From the NCBI RefSeq assembly GCF_000182925.2, contig NC_026505.1:3534001-3598000 (forward strand): DNA of 64,000 nt, read 5' to 3'. Source of the stretch: Neurospora crassa OR74A (lineage: Eukaryota > Ascomycota > Sordariomycetes > Sordariales > Sordariaceae). The notes under the pieces are model-generated. The model searched no databases. It was not told where the DNA came from and was given only the letters and a program-made list of their open reading frames with translations. Shown piece after piece: positions 23,342-33,800 of the stretch (positions are counted from its first letter, which is position 1; the number at the start of each line of letters is the position of its first letter). The position numbers and the translations under genes were made by a program.

Positions 23342-24586
23342 TCACTTCTTCGGTACCGCAAACTTCTTCGGATCCATGTTCAACTTACATAACCTCGCCA
23401 CGCACCCGCTCAACTGCAACAGTGTCTGGACGCCCTCCAAAATCTTCATATGCGTAAACCCAATCTCCTTGATAAACTCGAGCTTAGCGTGCTCGCTCAG
23501 CGTCGGAATCGTCTTTGTGACCTTGAACATGGTGCTGATAATATCATGACTGGAATACCCCAGGTCCCACAGCTCCCGCAGCCCGTCCAGAGCCGCATCA
23601 ACATTACCCTCGTAGCAGGCCTTGAGCATCGCCTGCACCTTGATCGGGTGCGGGCTATCCACAACTTTAAAGACATTATCCCCGCTCACGAAGCCGAAGC
23701 CGGCGTGTGTAGATTGCAGGTTATTAATCGCCTGCCGCATGTCTCCCTCGGCGCTGAAGACCAGCGCGGCCAGGCCGTCGTCGCTGTACTCGACTTTTTC
23801 GGCTTCGATGATTTGCAGCAGGCGTTTGACGACTTGCGCGTCGGTGAGCTTGGCGAAGCGCAGGATTGCGCAGCGGGATTGCAGAGGTTCGATGATCTTG
23901 TTGGATTGGTTGCAGGCGAAGGCAAAGCGCGTGGTGTTGGAGTAGATTTCCATTGTGCGGCGAAGCGCTTGTTGGGCGCCCGAGGTCATGCTGTCGGCTT
24001 CGTCGAGGATTACGATCTTGTGCCGACCTGGGGGGAGGGTGACTTTCTTCTGGGCGAAGCCTTTAATGCGCTGGCGGACTACTTCAATGCCTGTTTGTTT
24101 TTTTGGGTTGGTATGTCAGTATGGGGGGGTTTTTGTGTTGTTTGGCGTAGCTCATAGCCACAGAGCTGGATGCTCTTGTCCTTTTCTAACCTCGCTCGTC
24201 ACTGGCATTCAACTCCAGTACCGCCTCCTTGTACGCATCACCTAGTAATTGCCTTGCCAGACACAAAACACTCGTCGTCTTGCCGATACCAGGCATGCCT
24301 GAAATAATAAAATGGGGCATGTTGCCCTCCTTTGCGATAATCTTGAGGCGCTCGATCGTTTCTGTGTTGCCGACCACATCGTCAAGGAAAACTGGTCTGT
24401 ACTTTTCTACCCTGTTCGTAACTGCTGGTCAGCCTGATGCCCTATGGAGATCGAGAGTTCATTGAATCCTGATTAGACTCACCATGGTAGCTCGTAGGTC
24501 GGGGAAGAGCTTGCGGAGACCGAGGTTGCAGCCTTGGAGATGGAGGTTGAGGACTCGCCCCTCTCTTCTGCTTTGGCTGATGGCAT
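23342..24586 (-). CDS. RFC4: Replication factor C subunit (yeast Rfc4 / human RFC2 type)
   Basis: An AAA+ subunit of the RFC clamp loader that places PCNA on DNA at primer-template junctions in the nucleus. Model: complement of 23342-24090, 24191-24411 and 24483-24586, giving 357 residues. The N-terminal 34 residues are a Ser/Ala-rich leader. They are followed by the RFC box (WVEKYRP), Walker A (GMPGIGKTT, about residues 73-81), [15 protein letters not shown], Walker B (ILDEADSMT) and the arginine-finger motif SRCAILRF. The C-terminal half keeps [12 protein letters not shown] and VVDSPHP, which mark the Rfc4/RFC2 subtype rather than the other small subunits. Introns have GTGAGT and GTTAGA donors with good acceptors, and the frame is continuous across them. 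It points at the NTA1-like gene. Confidence 0.95.
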
Positions 24587-25290
24587 TCTGGGTGGACAAT
24601 AATCGAAGTTTTCTTGTGCGGATGGCCTGTTTCAAACCCCCAGATTTCTAAGTATTGCGATCCTCGATGTGTTGTTTGTTGGTTTACGATTTCTGAGCTG
24701 TCTGGAGGAAAAGGTCAGTGGAGCGGCGCGACGCGTCGCGTTTATCGATTTTAAGTGGTTTTGCATGGGTCTGGCCGAGATCGTCATACCCTAACCCTAG
24801 GAGTGCTTCTAGCAAACTCTCAGTGTCCGACCTTGTTCGTTTGTCTTGATGGGATAAAAAAAACCAAAGAAAAAAAAAATCCAAAAAAAATCGTGATGGC
24901 TCCTTCGGACTTGGAGGTTTTGAAACTCTTATTAGACTAAGCTTCTGTTCAAGCCAGCGTTGAGAAGAGCTTAGTCTGACGTTGCCACAAACATCTATCC
25001 AGAGGCCTTTGGCAGCACATCCCTTCGAGTAACTCGACAAATGTGCGTGCTTTCCCATTACAGGATTCGCTACCTCCATGCTTAAGTTGCGCAAACCACC
25101 CTCAAAGTGTATTACGGAGCGTAGTTAGATCCGAAATGTGTGGTCGGGGTGGCGGGCGACGTGTGCATATCATGGAAGAGTACGAAATAAAGAAGGGGAG
25201 GGCACAGAGTATGGCATAAATGAGCTTTTTCTATCCTGTCTACCTCCGGGTATCCTCCCCAAGTACCAGTAACGCCTTATCAGTGATTTC
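24587..25290. promoter_or_regulatory. RFC4 upstream region / ARG7 3' flank
   Basis: 704 bp holding the RFC4 promoter and the end of ARG7 transcription. A telomere-like accctaaccctag sits at 24788-24800, about 200 bp upstream of the RFC4 start; such motifs occur in fungal promoters as general-factor sites (inference here). An A-rich tract follows at about 24857-24890. No gene is visible. Confidence 0.35.
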
Positions 25291-26815
25291 TTACGTGCGG
25301 TAGTCTCCATTAATGGTACTATTCAGATCTTATGTCAGCAGTCGTCACCCAAACTCGAATGAGGGCGGATCAACTTACATGTACTCGTGGCTGTAGTCGC
25401 AAGTCCAGTAGGTAGCCTGCTTGTCACCAGTTCCGAGTCTGACAAGGATCTCAAGGTCCTCAAGCTCGAGGATCTCAGCAGCACGAGCCTCATCAACCTG
25501 CTCGGGTTCGCCGTTGACGAGCAACTTCAGCTCAGCAGTGCCGTCAGTGGGGATGAAAGAAACATTGGTCTTTTCAGGGACAACCTCAGAAACATCGTTG
25601 ACGGGAAGGCCGGGCTCAGAAACAAGGGAGTAACCAGTAGCGCAGAGGATACGGCCCCTAATGACAACGTCAGTAGCTGCCGAAACGCATGGGATAATTT
25701 TCCGCAACTTACCAGTTGGCATCCTTGCCGTAGAGAGCAGTCTTCACCAGGGGAGAACGGGCAATGGTGCTGGCAATTTTCCTAGCGGCCTCCTCGCTAG
25801 CAGCTTCGACAACGCGGATAGTAACAAACTTGGTGGCACCCTCGCCATCACGGACGATCAGCTTGGCAAGGTCGGTAGAGAAATCGGTCAGGACAGTCTG
25901 GAAGGCATCGTAGTCGGGAGTGTTGGCAACGACTTCCTTTCCGCCAGCAGCACCATTGGCAAGCAGGGCAACGGTGTCGTTGGTGGAAGTGTCGCCATCG
26001 ATCGTGATGCTGTTGAACGAACGGTCGACGGCGTGCTTGAGAACGGCGGGTAGTACGGTGGAGGAAACGGGAGCATCGGTGGCGATGATACCAAGGAGGG
26101 TAGCCATGTTGGGATGAATCATACCAGCTCCCTTGGTCATGCCGGCGATGCGGTACTCGACTGAAGGAGAGGAGGGAAGCTTGAAGGACCGGGAGATGAG
26201 CTTGGGGAAAGTGTCGGTGGTGCAGATAGCCTTGGCAGCCGTGAGCCAGTGATCGTGGGTAGAGCCCATGGCCTTGTGAGCCCGGGGGATATTGCTGGTG
26301 ATCTTTTCGATGGGCAGACGCTGACCGATAACACCAGTGCTCATAACGAGAGTGCTCTCGCTCTGGCCAAAGCACTCATCGGCGGCCTGGGCCATCTTGC
26401 CGGCATCCTCCAAGCCTCCCTTACCAGTGACGGCGTTGGCGCATCCCGAGTTGACAACGACACCTTGAATACCCTGGTTGCCCTTCTTCTGTAACAAGCT
26501 ACGACTGAAAGTAACGGGGGCGGCCTGGAACTTGTTCTTGGTGAAGACGGCGGCGGCGGCGCAGGGACGGTCCGAAGCGACAAGGCAAACATCGGGCTTG
26601 GTGGTGTTCTTGGGCTTGACGCCTACGTTGATGCCGGAAGCCGAGAAGCCCAAGGGATAGGTGCCAGAAGTAGGGACATACTTCTTCTTGGCCGCGGGGA
26701 TGGAGCCGCTGACGGGAGCCGAGTAGGACCTGGACTGAATTTTTTGAAGAGTACGAGTCACTTGGGCGCCTGATTGCCTCAATTGGCTGAGGACACAGCC
26801 GTTGAGGCTCTCCAT
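25291..26815 (-). CDS. ARG7: Arginine biosynthesis bifunctional protein ArgJ (ornithine acetyltransferase), mitochondrial
   Basis: Transfers acetyl from N-acetylornithine to glutamate in the acetyl-cycle of arginine synthesis; the family is mitochondrial in fungi. Model: complement of 25291-25318, 25379-25657 and 25713-26815, giving 469 residues. The N-terminus is a basic, acid-free presequence (about 1-40, [14 protein letters not shown]). Family signatures are present: [23 protein letters not shown] and [16 protein letters not shown], where the protein cleaves itself between Ala238 and the nucleophile Thr239. [27 protein letters not shown] and the C-terminal INGDYRT also match. The last exon encodes only nine residues, reached through a GTAAGT donor and TAG acceptor, and restores the conserved end. 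ARG7 is divergent from the derlin gene, with 850 bp between starts. A TGACTC hexamer at 27235 could be a partial Cpc1/Gcn4 site. Confidence 0.96.
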
Positions 26816-27665
26816 AACTGCTGTGAAATGCCGAGACTGAAGCTTCCTTGGGAAAAGGGGTGGCTGGAGTTGGTGATTCCCTTCTTAGAAAGTAAACAAC
26901 CGAAAAGGCGCAATTCAGTACCTGTTAGGCCACAAGGGTACACGGTCCACGATGCGCCGAGCGCGGTATCGAAACTAGTCGGAGATATCAAAGTGAGCGC
27001 AGAGAAGGTTCACGATGGACAACCCATATTTGAGGCACAAGAGTTATTTTTTTTTCGAGATCTAGACGGGCCCAAAGGCATATTTTTTTTATCTTCATGT
27101 CGTCCCTCGGAGTTGGTTTCACTTTATTGTTATTAGTCACAGCTCGCAGCAACCATTGAGAAGTCGCAACCATACATGGGTGTTGCCGTCAGGGCAAACA
27201 AGCGACATCAAGCGAGGCATCATGCCATCGGCAATGACTCCTCCTGCCGGGAGAGGATCGCTCCGAGCGCCGGGAAAGCGCGTCCCCGCGCCTGCCCTGC
27301 CAAGACACGGATCAATCACGGCCAGAGCTCCAACTGCCCCACCAAAAACGCAATTGCCCCACCCAAAGCTCCTGGCTTCCATAAAAGGGCGTTTTCGTTG
27401 GCTGCAATTTCTTCGTGCTTCCATTCCCCAAAAAGACACGATTCACTCAACGTCTGTCTTTGCCTTCCAGGCAGCGTTACATCCCACCGCTGCCTGTGGC
27501 TTCTTCCCCTTTCCACATTTTTTCCTACAGAGGGATGCCGACTTGAGCTTCTTTTGAGAAATCGAAGACTAAGAATCAGCATCTTGCTTCCAGTCCCCTT
27601 CACAACACCACACCACACCACACCACATCACATCACATCACACCGCACGCACAGATCTCGACAAG
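26816..27665. promoter_or_regulatory. Divergent promoter between ARG7 and the derlin gene
   Basis: 850 bp separates the two starts. TGACTC at 27235-27240 matches six of seven bases of the Gcn4/Cpc1 site TGASTCA, a known control of arginine genes. A CACCA/CATCA microsatellite runs from about 27606 to 27642, just upstream of the derlin ATG and presumably in its leader. T-rich runs lie at 27044 and 27084. Confidence 0.35.
27606..27642. repeat. CACCA/CATCA microsatellite
   Basis: Short tandem units caccacacca... turning into catcacatca lie 24 bp before the derlin start codon, probably in its 5' UTR. Confidence 0.7.
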
Positions 27666-28969
27666 ATGTCGTCTGAAATCATGGCGGCCTACTGGCAGGC
27701 GCCACCAATGGCTAGGTGAGCTTTGCCGTCTGAGCTGGTTTCTTCCCACGCCCGATATCGTGTGCAAGAGCTGGCAAAGAGCATCCATGAACACATACCA
27801 ACTTGCTTCAGGACATTGGCGACGGCCATTCTCGTTACTTCCATCATGGCCTATTTCGGGCCGTTGCCGATCAGCTGGATCTACTTCGATGAGAGCAGAC
27901 TCTTCAAACTGCCGCCTGAGCTATGGCGTCTTGTTACATCTTTCCTGCTCAGCTCTCCGCAGCTGGGCATCGTGTTGGATCCGTACTTTGGTAAGCAACC
28001 CTTGCTCGAAGAAAACTTCGTGGTCAACAAGGATGCTAACCAGGATCGCAGCCTATCTGTACTTGAGCCAACTTGAAACCTCAAACCCCAAGTTCCAAAG
28101 GAAGGAAGACGTCCTATGGTATTTGATTACTGTTGGTGGTTTCATCATTGTAGGTTTGACATCTCTTTTTTTCTTCTTATTTTCTTCCCCTCTTGACTAC
28201 ACCTTTTCCCTCAAACCCGTCACAACACACATTGGAATCCTCGGAATATCTGCCCGCATAGTGCAATGCATACAACTATTGCGGTTCCTGGAACCGAGGA
28301 AGATTACCGCTACATCTCAGCCGCCCATCATTCGCAAAATACCGGGTGGGCTGCGGTGTGGCCATGGTGGGAATGCTTTGGATGACCCGAGCAATATACT
28401 CTGTGTGCTCGGTGTGGTTTTTTAGCGCCCTACATCTCAACACTAAGCATTCGTGCTTTTTGGTACCATACTCCAGCATTTCTGTTAGCAGAATTGCTAA
28501 CAGATGATAGATCGTAAACCGAATCTTCCTGGGTGGGTATTTTTTCCTCCAAGGATTGATTATCGCGCTGTGCTACACTGCCGTTCAAGATGCCCGCGGC
28601 GCGAAGTCGAACTTTTTCTTCTTCACGGTGCCTGCGCAGCTGATTCCGTATTGCATGCTCCTCTCGTCGTTGCTCATGAACCCCGCGGTGATCCCTCTTC
28701 AGATCACCGGTATTCTTGCTGCTCACTGGCATGACTTTATGACCCGTCTGTGGCCCGAATTCGGCGGCGGTTCGAGCCTGCTGCCGACACCCGCTTTTCT
28801 GTCTCGTTTTGTCGAGACGCCGCGAGTGTTCCGCCGCGAGTACGGCACTGCGATACGTCCCGGTTCTGGCGCTCCGTCTACAGGTCGCACTACAGGTGCC
28901 TCCACCGGCTCGGTGCTCCCGGATTCGTGGAGGACTCGGGGTTCAGGTCATCGTCTGGGCGGTGATTGA
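27666..28969 (+). CDS. DER1: Derlin family ER membrane protein
   Basis: Derlins are rhomboid-fold pseudoproteases that help move misfolded proteins out of the ER for degradation. Model: 27666-27715, 27812-27990, 28052-28149 and 28511-28969, giving 261 residues. Family landmarks appear in order: a short cytosolic start (YWQAPPMAR), TM1 (TAILVTSIMAYF), the loop PPELWRLVTSFLL, YLYLSQLE, a hydrophobic pair broken by the third intron, ARGAKSNFFFFTVPAQLIPY, GILAAHWHDFMTRLWPEFGGG and LPTPAFLSRFVETP, then a Ser/Gly/Arg-rich tail. No rhomboid catalytic Ser/His pair is present, as expected. The third intron (361 nt) is long, and its first 276 nt stay open in frame, so its removal was judged from alignment to derlins plus a good CTAAC branch site and TAG acceptor. 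The DER1 versus DFM1 subtype is not certain. Confidence 0.9.
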
Positions 28970-29371
28970 AAGTGGTTTCGCATGAGAAAGAGTTTGAAAC
29001 CATGCGGATATATGGTAGAGGGCACAGACAGCATGGTAGATCGATTGAGATAGCAATGATAATCTGATTTATCGTTCAATGTTCTGTGTATTTAGACCTG
29101 CTGTCGGTAGCATTGCTTTAGCTGGTCATGAATTCAAGTACAGCAAACCCCATAAAATCCACACGCAGTAAACTCCAGGTCCCAGGAGGAAACCCGCCTA
29201 CTCGGGAGCCAGAAGGTAATCGTCGTATCTTTCCACAACGAAAGTCCCTCCTCAAAGCGACACCGTTTCCTATACACCAAACCAACAGTATGATCCAAAT
29301 GAATATACAACGAATGGAAAATGGCCTTCCCGGTCGACAATCTTGAGCACCAACCCTTACTAATCATCAGA
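28970..29371. other. Convergent intergenic region
   Basis: 402 bp between the derlin stop and the stop of the minus-strand membrane-protein gene. No feature other than probable 3' UTRs was seen. Confidence 0.4.
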
Positions 29372-30829
29372 TCACCAAATATCACTCTCCCTCCCAATCT
29401 CCACCTCCTCATAATGCCTCCCATTATTCCCACTGTGTCTCTTCTCCCGTCTTCCACTTTCTCCTCCGTGTCCCGGTCCTTGGTGATCAACACCAAAACT
29501 CCTCGATCGATCTCTACCCCCCTTACTCCTCCCTCCTCCACTTCCCGGTGCCAGAACTGGATTTCCATACTCATCCACATAGTACCCCCCATGCTGCTGC
29601 TGCTGCTGTTGCTGTAGCTGATGATACTGCTGATGAGAATATTGAGGAAACGCCAGCGGTCCACTAATAGACATATCCTCCATCCCGCTCAGCGGGCGGT
29701 GGTTGCTGGTGGACATTACCATGTCTACCATGAGACCACCACTGTTCTTTCCACCGCTCAGGTTGCTGCCGCTCCCGGTGGTTTGGTTGGGGTTGTTGGG
29801 AGAGTTGTGGCTGCTGCTGTTGTGCTGCTGTTGGTGGAGATTGAGTTGGGGAGGAGGGAATTTCTTCTTTTTGTTGTTTTTGATGGGGATGGAAATGGTG
29901 GGCACGAGACCGCTTCGGGTGGCGCGGGAGGAGGAGGAGGCGACGGAGGCGGGGGTGGGGAGGGCCACGGGAGATTGCTGTGGTTGATGCGGTTGCTGTG
30001 GTTGTCGTTGTTGATGATATCCTTGGGATTGTTGCTGTTGCTGTTCATGGTAATGGCTGTCTTCATCGTCCTCTTGGTCTGCTGAGGCGAGACAAAGTGC
30101 GGCGGAGATATTACGCTGGCCTTTGGCGTCCTTCTCTGGATCCGCTGCGTAGTAGTTCTCGTCGTCGGAGAAGGTGGTCGCGCCTGTTCCCCCGGATCCC
30201 GGTGGAGAGGGGAAGGTCTGCTTTTCTTTGCTTCCCGTCACCCTCGCATCGTTCTCCCTACTTCCTCCTGTTACGGTGGCGGTGGCAGTGGATGAAGAGC
30301 CGCGATAGGCTTGCAGTGGCATGCTGTTGCTGTCTGTGGTTGAAGGACAGTACACCGGGTTGCTGTTGTCTTCGGAGGGTCGACGAGTGATGGGTTTGAG
30401 TATTGTCCCACGAACCACTGCCTTGGGAAGATATGCTGGATGGGTTGGCATTGCGCTTGCCATGTCGTCTAGTGGAGGTGACTCTGGGTTTTGGGTCCGG
30501 GGGTCTGCTGAGAACTGGGCGGGAGTTGAGTGCCCGGTACCTCCCTGTTTGTCCATCTTGTAATCCAAAGTGTAGGTAGGAGCTCGGCGAGGAACTGGCC
30601 CGAATGTCCTCCCCATGTGGTGCTGGCCCCGTTGAACAGAGTTGGCATACTGATAATACTCGCTGTCTTCGGCATCATAGCGTCGTTGTCGTCGATAGTA
30701 AAGGACAAATAGAGCAGCACTGGCCAAGAACAGCGCCGCCGCCCCGACAGCTATGCCGACGATAGCCCCGGTGCTCAAAGGCTCTTTGGTGTCTCTCCGG
30801 ACAAGGGATGTCCATGTCTGTGTTGTCAT
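29372..30829 (-). CDS. Single-pass membrane protein, N-terminal ectodomain unresolved
   Basis: One long exon encodes a transmembrane helix (TGAIVGIAVGAAALFLASAALFVLYY), a basic stop-transfer (RRQRRY), and a roughly 440-residue cytoplasmic tail. The tail is rich in Ser, Pro, Gln and His, with blocks such as RAPTYTLDYKMDK, HPAYLPKAVVRGT, glutamine runs and a basic C-terminal region. The first in-frame ATG is at 30829, but it leaves only about 20 residues before the helix and no signal peptide. An acceptor (gaccATGacaacacag) lies at the same place, so this is probably the last exon of a longer gene. Possible upstream exons with good splice signals lie between about 30910 and 31440 (donors at 31190 and 31429), but I could not link them in one frame. 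It resembles the two 12-cysteine proteins in topology and tail composition, not in sequence. Confidence 0.65.
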   Translation of the reverse strand: MTTQTWTSLVRRDTKEPLSTGAIVGIAVGAAALFLASAALFVLYYRRQRRYDAEDSEYYQYANSVQRGQHHMGRTFGPVPRRAPTYTLDYKMDKQGGTGHSTPAQFSADPRTQNPESPPLDDMASAMPTHPAYLPKAVVRGTILKPITRRPSEDNSNPVYCPSTTDSNSMPLQAYRGSSSTATATVTGGSRENDARVTGSKEKQTFPSPPGSGGTGATTFSDDENYYAADPEKDAKGQRNISAALCLASADQEDDEDSHYHEQQQQQSQGYHQQRQPQQPHQPQQSPVALPTPASVASSSSRATRSGLVPTISIPIKNNKKKKFPPPQLNLHQQQHNSSSHNSPNNPNQTTGSGSNLSGGKNSGGLMVDMVMSTSNHRPLSGMEDMSISGPLAFPQYSHQQYHQLQQQQQQQHGGYYVDEYGNPVLAPGSGGGRSKGGRDRSRSFGVDHQGPGHGGESGRREKRHSGNNGRHYEEVEIGRESDIW

Positions 30830-33800
30830 GGTCAGACACACAGAGGATCACCTCTATGTTCGACAAGAAAGAAGGGTGCTGGCGTTAAAAAACGGTTACT
30901 CAAGCGTTAACCTTGTTCAGATGTCGTCCGGTCCTTGGCCATCTATGCGGGCGTTTCTGTATAGTAGAACTCCCTGCCGCTGCCTTGTAACTGGGCAACA
31001 CTCGAAAGGAACCCGGGGACGCTAAGGTCGTCCTCAAGTCGAAAGAAGTCAAAATAGACGGACAAATCAGTCCCGAGGGGGGAGGAAAGGTGAAGGCAAC
31101 CACTTGGGGCTTGGCATAGTCAAGTACACTGAAGATATAATGTAAGTAGGAGGAGCAGGCTGGCTGTTGGGACTCGGTCCTCCGCTGATCTTACCTCCAA
31201 GGTTACACGGCACAGTAAGACTGCCTTGGACGGGCACAAGAAGACGAGGTCACCATCACCCGGGCAGTTGGTACTGTAGTAATGCGCTGCGGTAAATAGT
31301 GAGGTAGTGACTAGTTACATAATATCGACTAATACCCAACAGTGATGCTAATGCAAGCCAACTAGGTTATCTTGAAGGACTAATGTAAAGAAAGTGAAAG
31401 AGTAGCATTGCGAGTATCGACGATCTTACCTCAAACTAAGCTCCAGACAGCCAGATTCCTGAGCTTCCGACAGGGCCACAGCCATGCAGATATGAAGGTT
31501 TTGTCCAGGATTTGCCGAGTGAGGCTGTCCAGTCGGCAGGTTTGCTAGAGGGCTCCCGCTGAAAATGGGGTGCTGCAGGTGAGAGCAAAGGCCGCGAAGG
31601 GTCGGGTGTGAAGAGACGGTAGGGCGCACTGGCTGAGCTGCGGGAGACCCTCGACTTTGGCCACACCCGTTGTAACACCAGTTCTAGTGGTTCTTACGTG
31701 GTGTCGACTGCGGACCATGGACCCAATCCGTCCTGGGATTGGTAGACTAGCATCAGGCTGGTCGAGGCCCTTCTTCTCAGGGAAGTCCCGTTTTTCGTCT
31801 CATCCCTTGGCTTGTTTGGTTTATCCATCTGATGGATGGATGGGTTGGGACAGTTGGGACTTTTGGCCTGTGGTGGTGTGAAGGCATGATCCAATCATGT
31901 TGGCTCGTCAGGAGGGCGGGATATCGGGATGGCATCCAACGGTTTTCGGGTCTCCAAGAGGCAACCGAGTGTGGGCAAAAAGGATACGTAACAGTCACAA
32001 GTCTGGCGAGTCTGGTTAGCCAACTGTTTGTTTGCCTCGATCGCGAGCCAGTTAGGGCCTGGTTTGACAAGCGCTAGAGTGTGACATTGGCAAAGTTTGA
32101 GTAGCACGCAGCAGAGATTTCTGGAAGAGAAATGGCAGTCGAGAATAATAAGAGGAGAACAGTGTTGAAAAAGAGTCCAGTCACTGCCAAGCATGCGCAC
32201 AAGGTGAGGTGACTGGAGTACACTAGGTTGTCAACTGGAAATGTCAAAAGTGCGTGCAAGTGGAAGGTGACCGTTGAAAGTGGACACCGGAGGGCATCTG
32301 CAATCAAAGATGGGGGCCCGGACTGTCCCGCGCTAATCTCAATGGACCTTGACGACCTGGAGCTCGAGCTGCAAGCGACATGCGCACGGACCATCTCCAG
32401 ATCTCTTGCCATCACCGTCCAATTGAGTTGAGGGCTGAAGATCTGACCCTGGGCTCAACAGCGAGTAACAGTTCGGCACTTCACCTTTTCGGTTTCCCAG
32501 ATGACAGCCAAATCTCGGAAGGCGATCATGGATACGGAATCCTTTTGAAGGAAGAAGTGAAGCGCACAACTATCAGGGGACATCACAATGGTGAAATGAC
32601 CTGTCGGCCTTCTATGAAAGTCGAAACGAATCCACATGGGCGCGGGCGGCACAAAACGACCGTTGTCCCTAGCGCTCCCGTTGCTGATCATCCCGCCGTC
32701 CATGGCTGATTCACCATTTCCGTCCCGCTGATGTTTTTTGCGTGACCAAATTGAAGCCGAGACCGATACAGCAAGCACTTGTCAGAACGGAAGACCAATA
32801 CTAGCTTCTCCGTTCCCGGAATGCCTTCCCATGTTTTACCCCGAGCTTCCCCTCCCTCCCGACACCCTTCGTGCTGATCAATCAGGCGTGTACACTACAC
32901 TACAGGACTGTCAGCAATGGTCGTGTGGGCGGCCGAACTGGCGACCCCAATGATCCCTGGCATGTTGGCCTGTCTCTTTTTCTTCTTCCCCCCTCTCTTT
33001 TCGGTCTCTTTTCTGCGACTTTTGCGAAACCCTCTGGCTCTCCCCATCGTTCCTACTATGTAACTTCCATTTCCATCTTAGGAGGCCCGTCTGCCCCATC
33101 ATATCACCATGCAATATGTACGGCCCGATAAGTGTCACTATTGAGGTTGCAACGCATCTGGCCGCCTCCACCCTTTCTGGGTGCGCCCATCTTTTGAGGA
33201 CCTCGGTTGCCAGTCTCAAATGATCAGGGAATACAGAAGTGTCTGTACCTGTAAGACGTAGAGACTGCTGGGTGCTGACTGTCCGGGCTGCAGCATTTGG
33301 CAAGATTGGCTGTTACTCTTCGATAACTCGGTAACTCCTCTTCGGGTTCACAGCAGCCTTGTCCAAATTTCCTCGTCTGCCAGTCGGGATGCTACGTATG
33401 AAGGAAGAGGATGAATGCATCAAGGTCTAACGACATGACCAACTCAGCCTGTTTATCTCATGTTCGATCCTCAAAAGACAGCAGGTGTTCGCGCCGGACT
33501 ACACGCAGAATGCAGTATTAATCGGCACCCATCACTCGCCAGTTCTCGCCAGTCATCATTGAGAATATTTCCCGGCTGTCTGGTTCACCCTCAATATGAT
33601 ACGAGAAAATGCATTACGCGATGGGCACAATGCTTAACCGACCCTGCTAAGTCGCCGGGTTGTGTTCAATATAGGGAAGGAGACAAGGGAGATCAGCAAC
33701 AGTAACGACCGGCTTGACATCCGCGTAGTTGACGTTGCATTTTCTGCGGCAGCCGTCTGTAAAAACCCCTCTGTCTGATCCCGTTGGTTCCTCGGACAGC

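Noticed and set aside
29621-30390. Valine/leucine-rich plus-strand frames opposite the membrane-protein exon
   Set aside because: They are antisense shadows of glutamine- and proline-rich codons in the real minus-strand exon.
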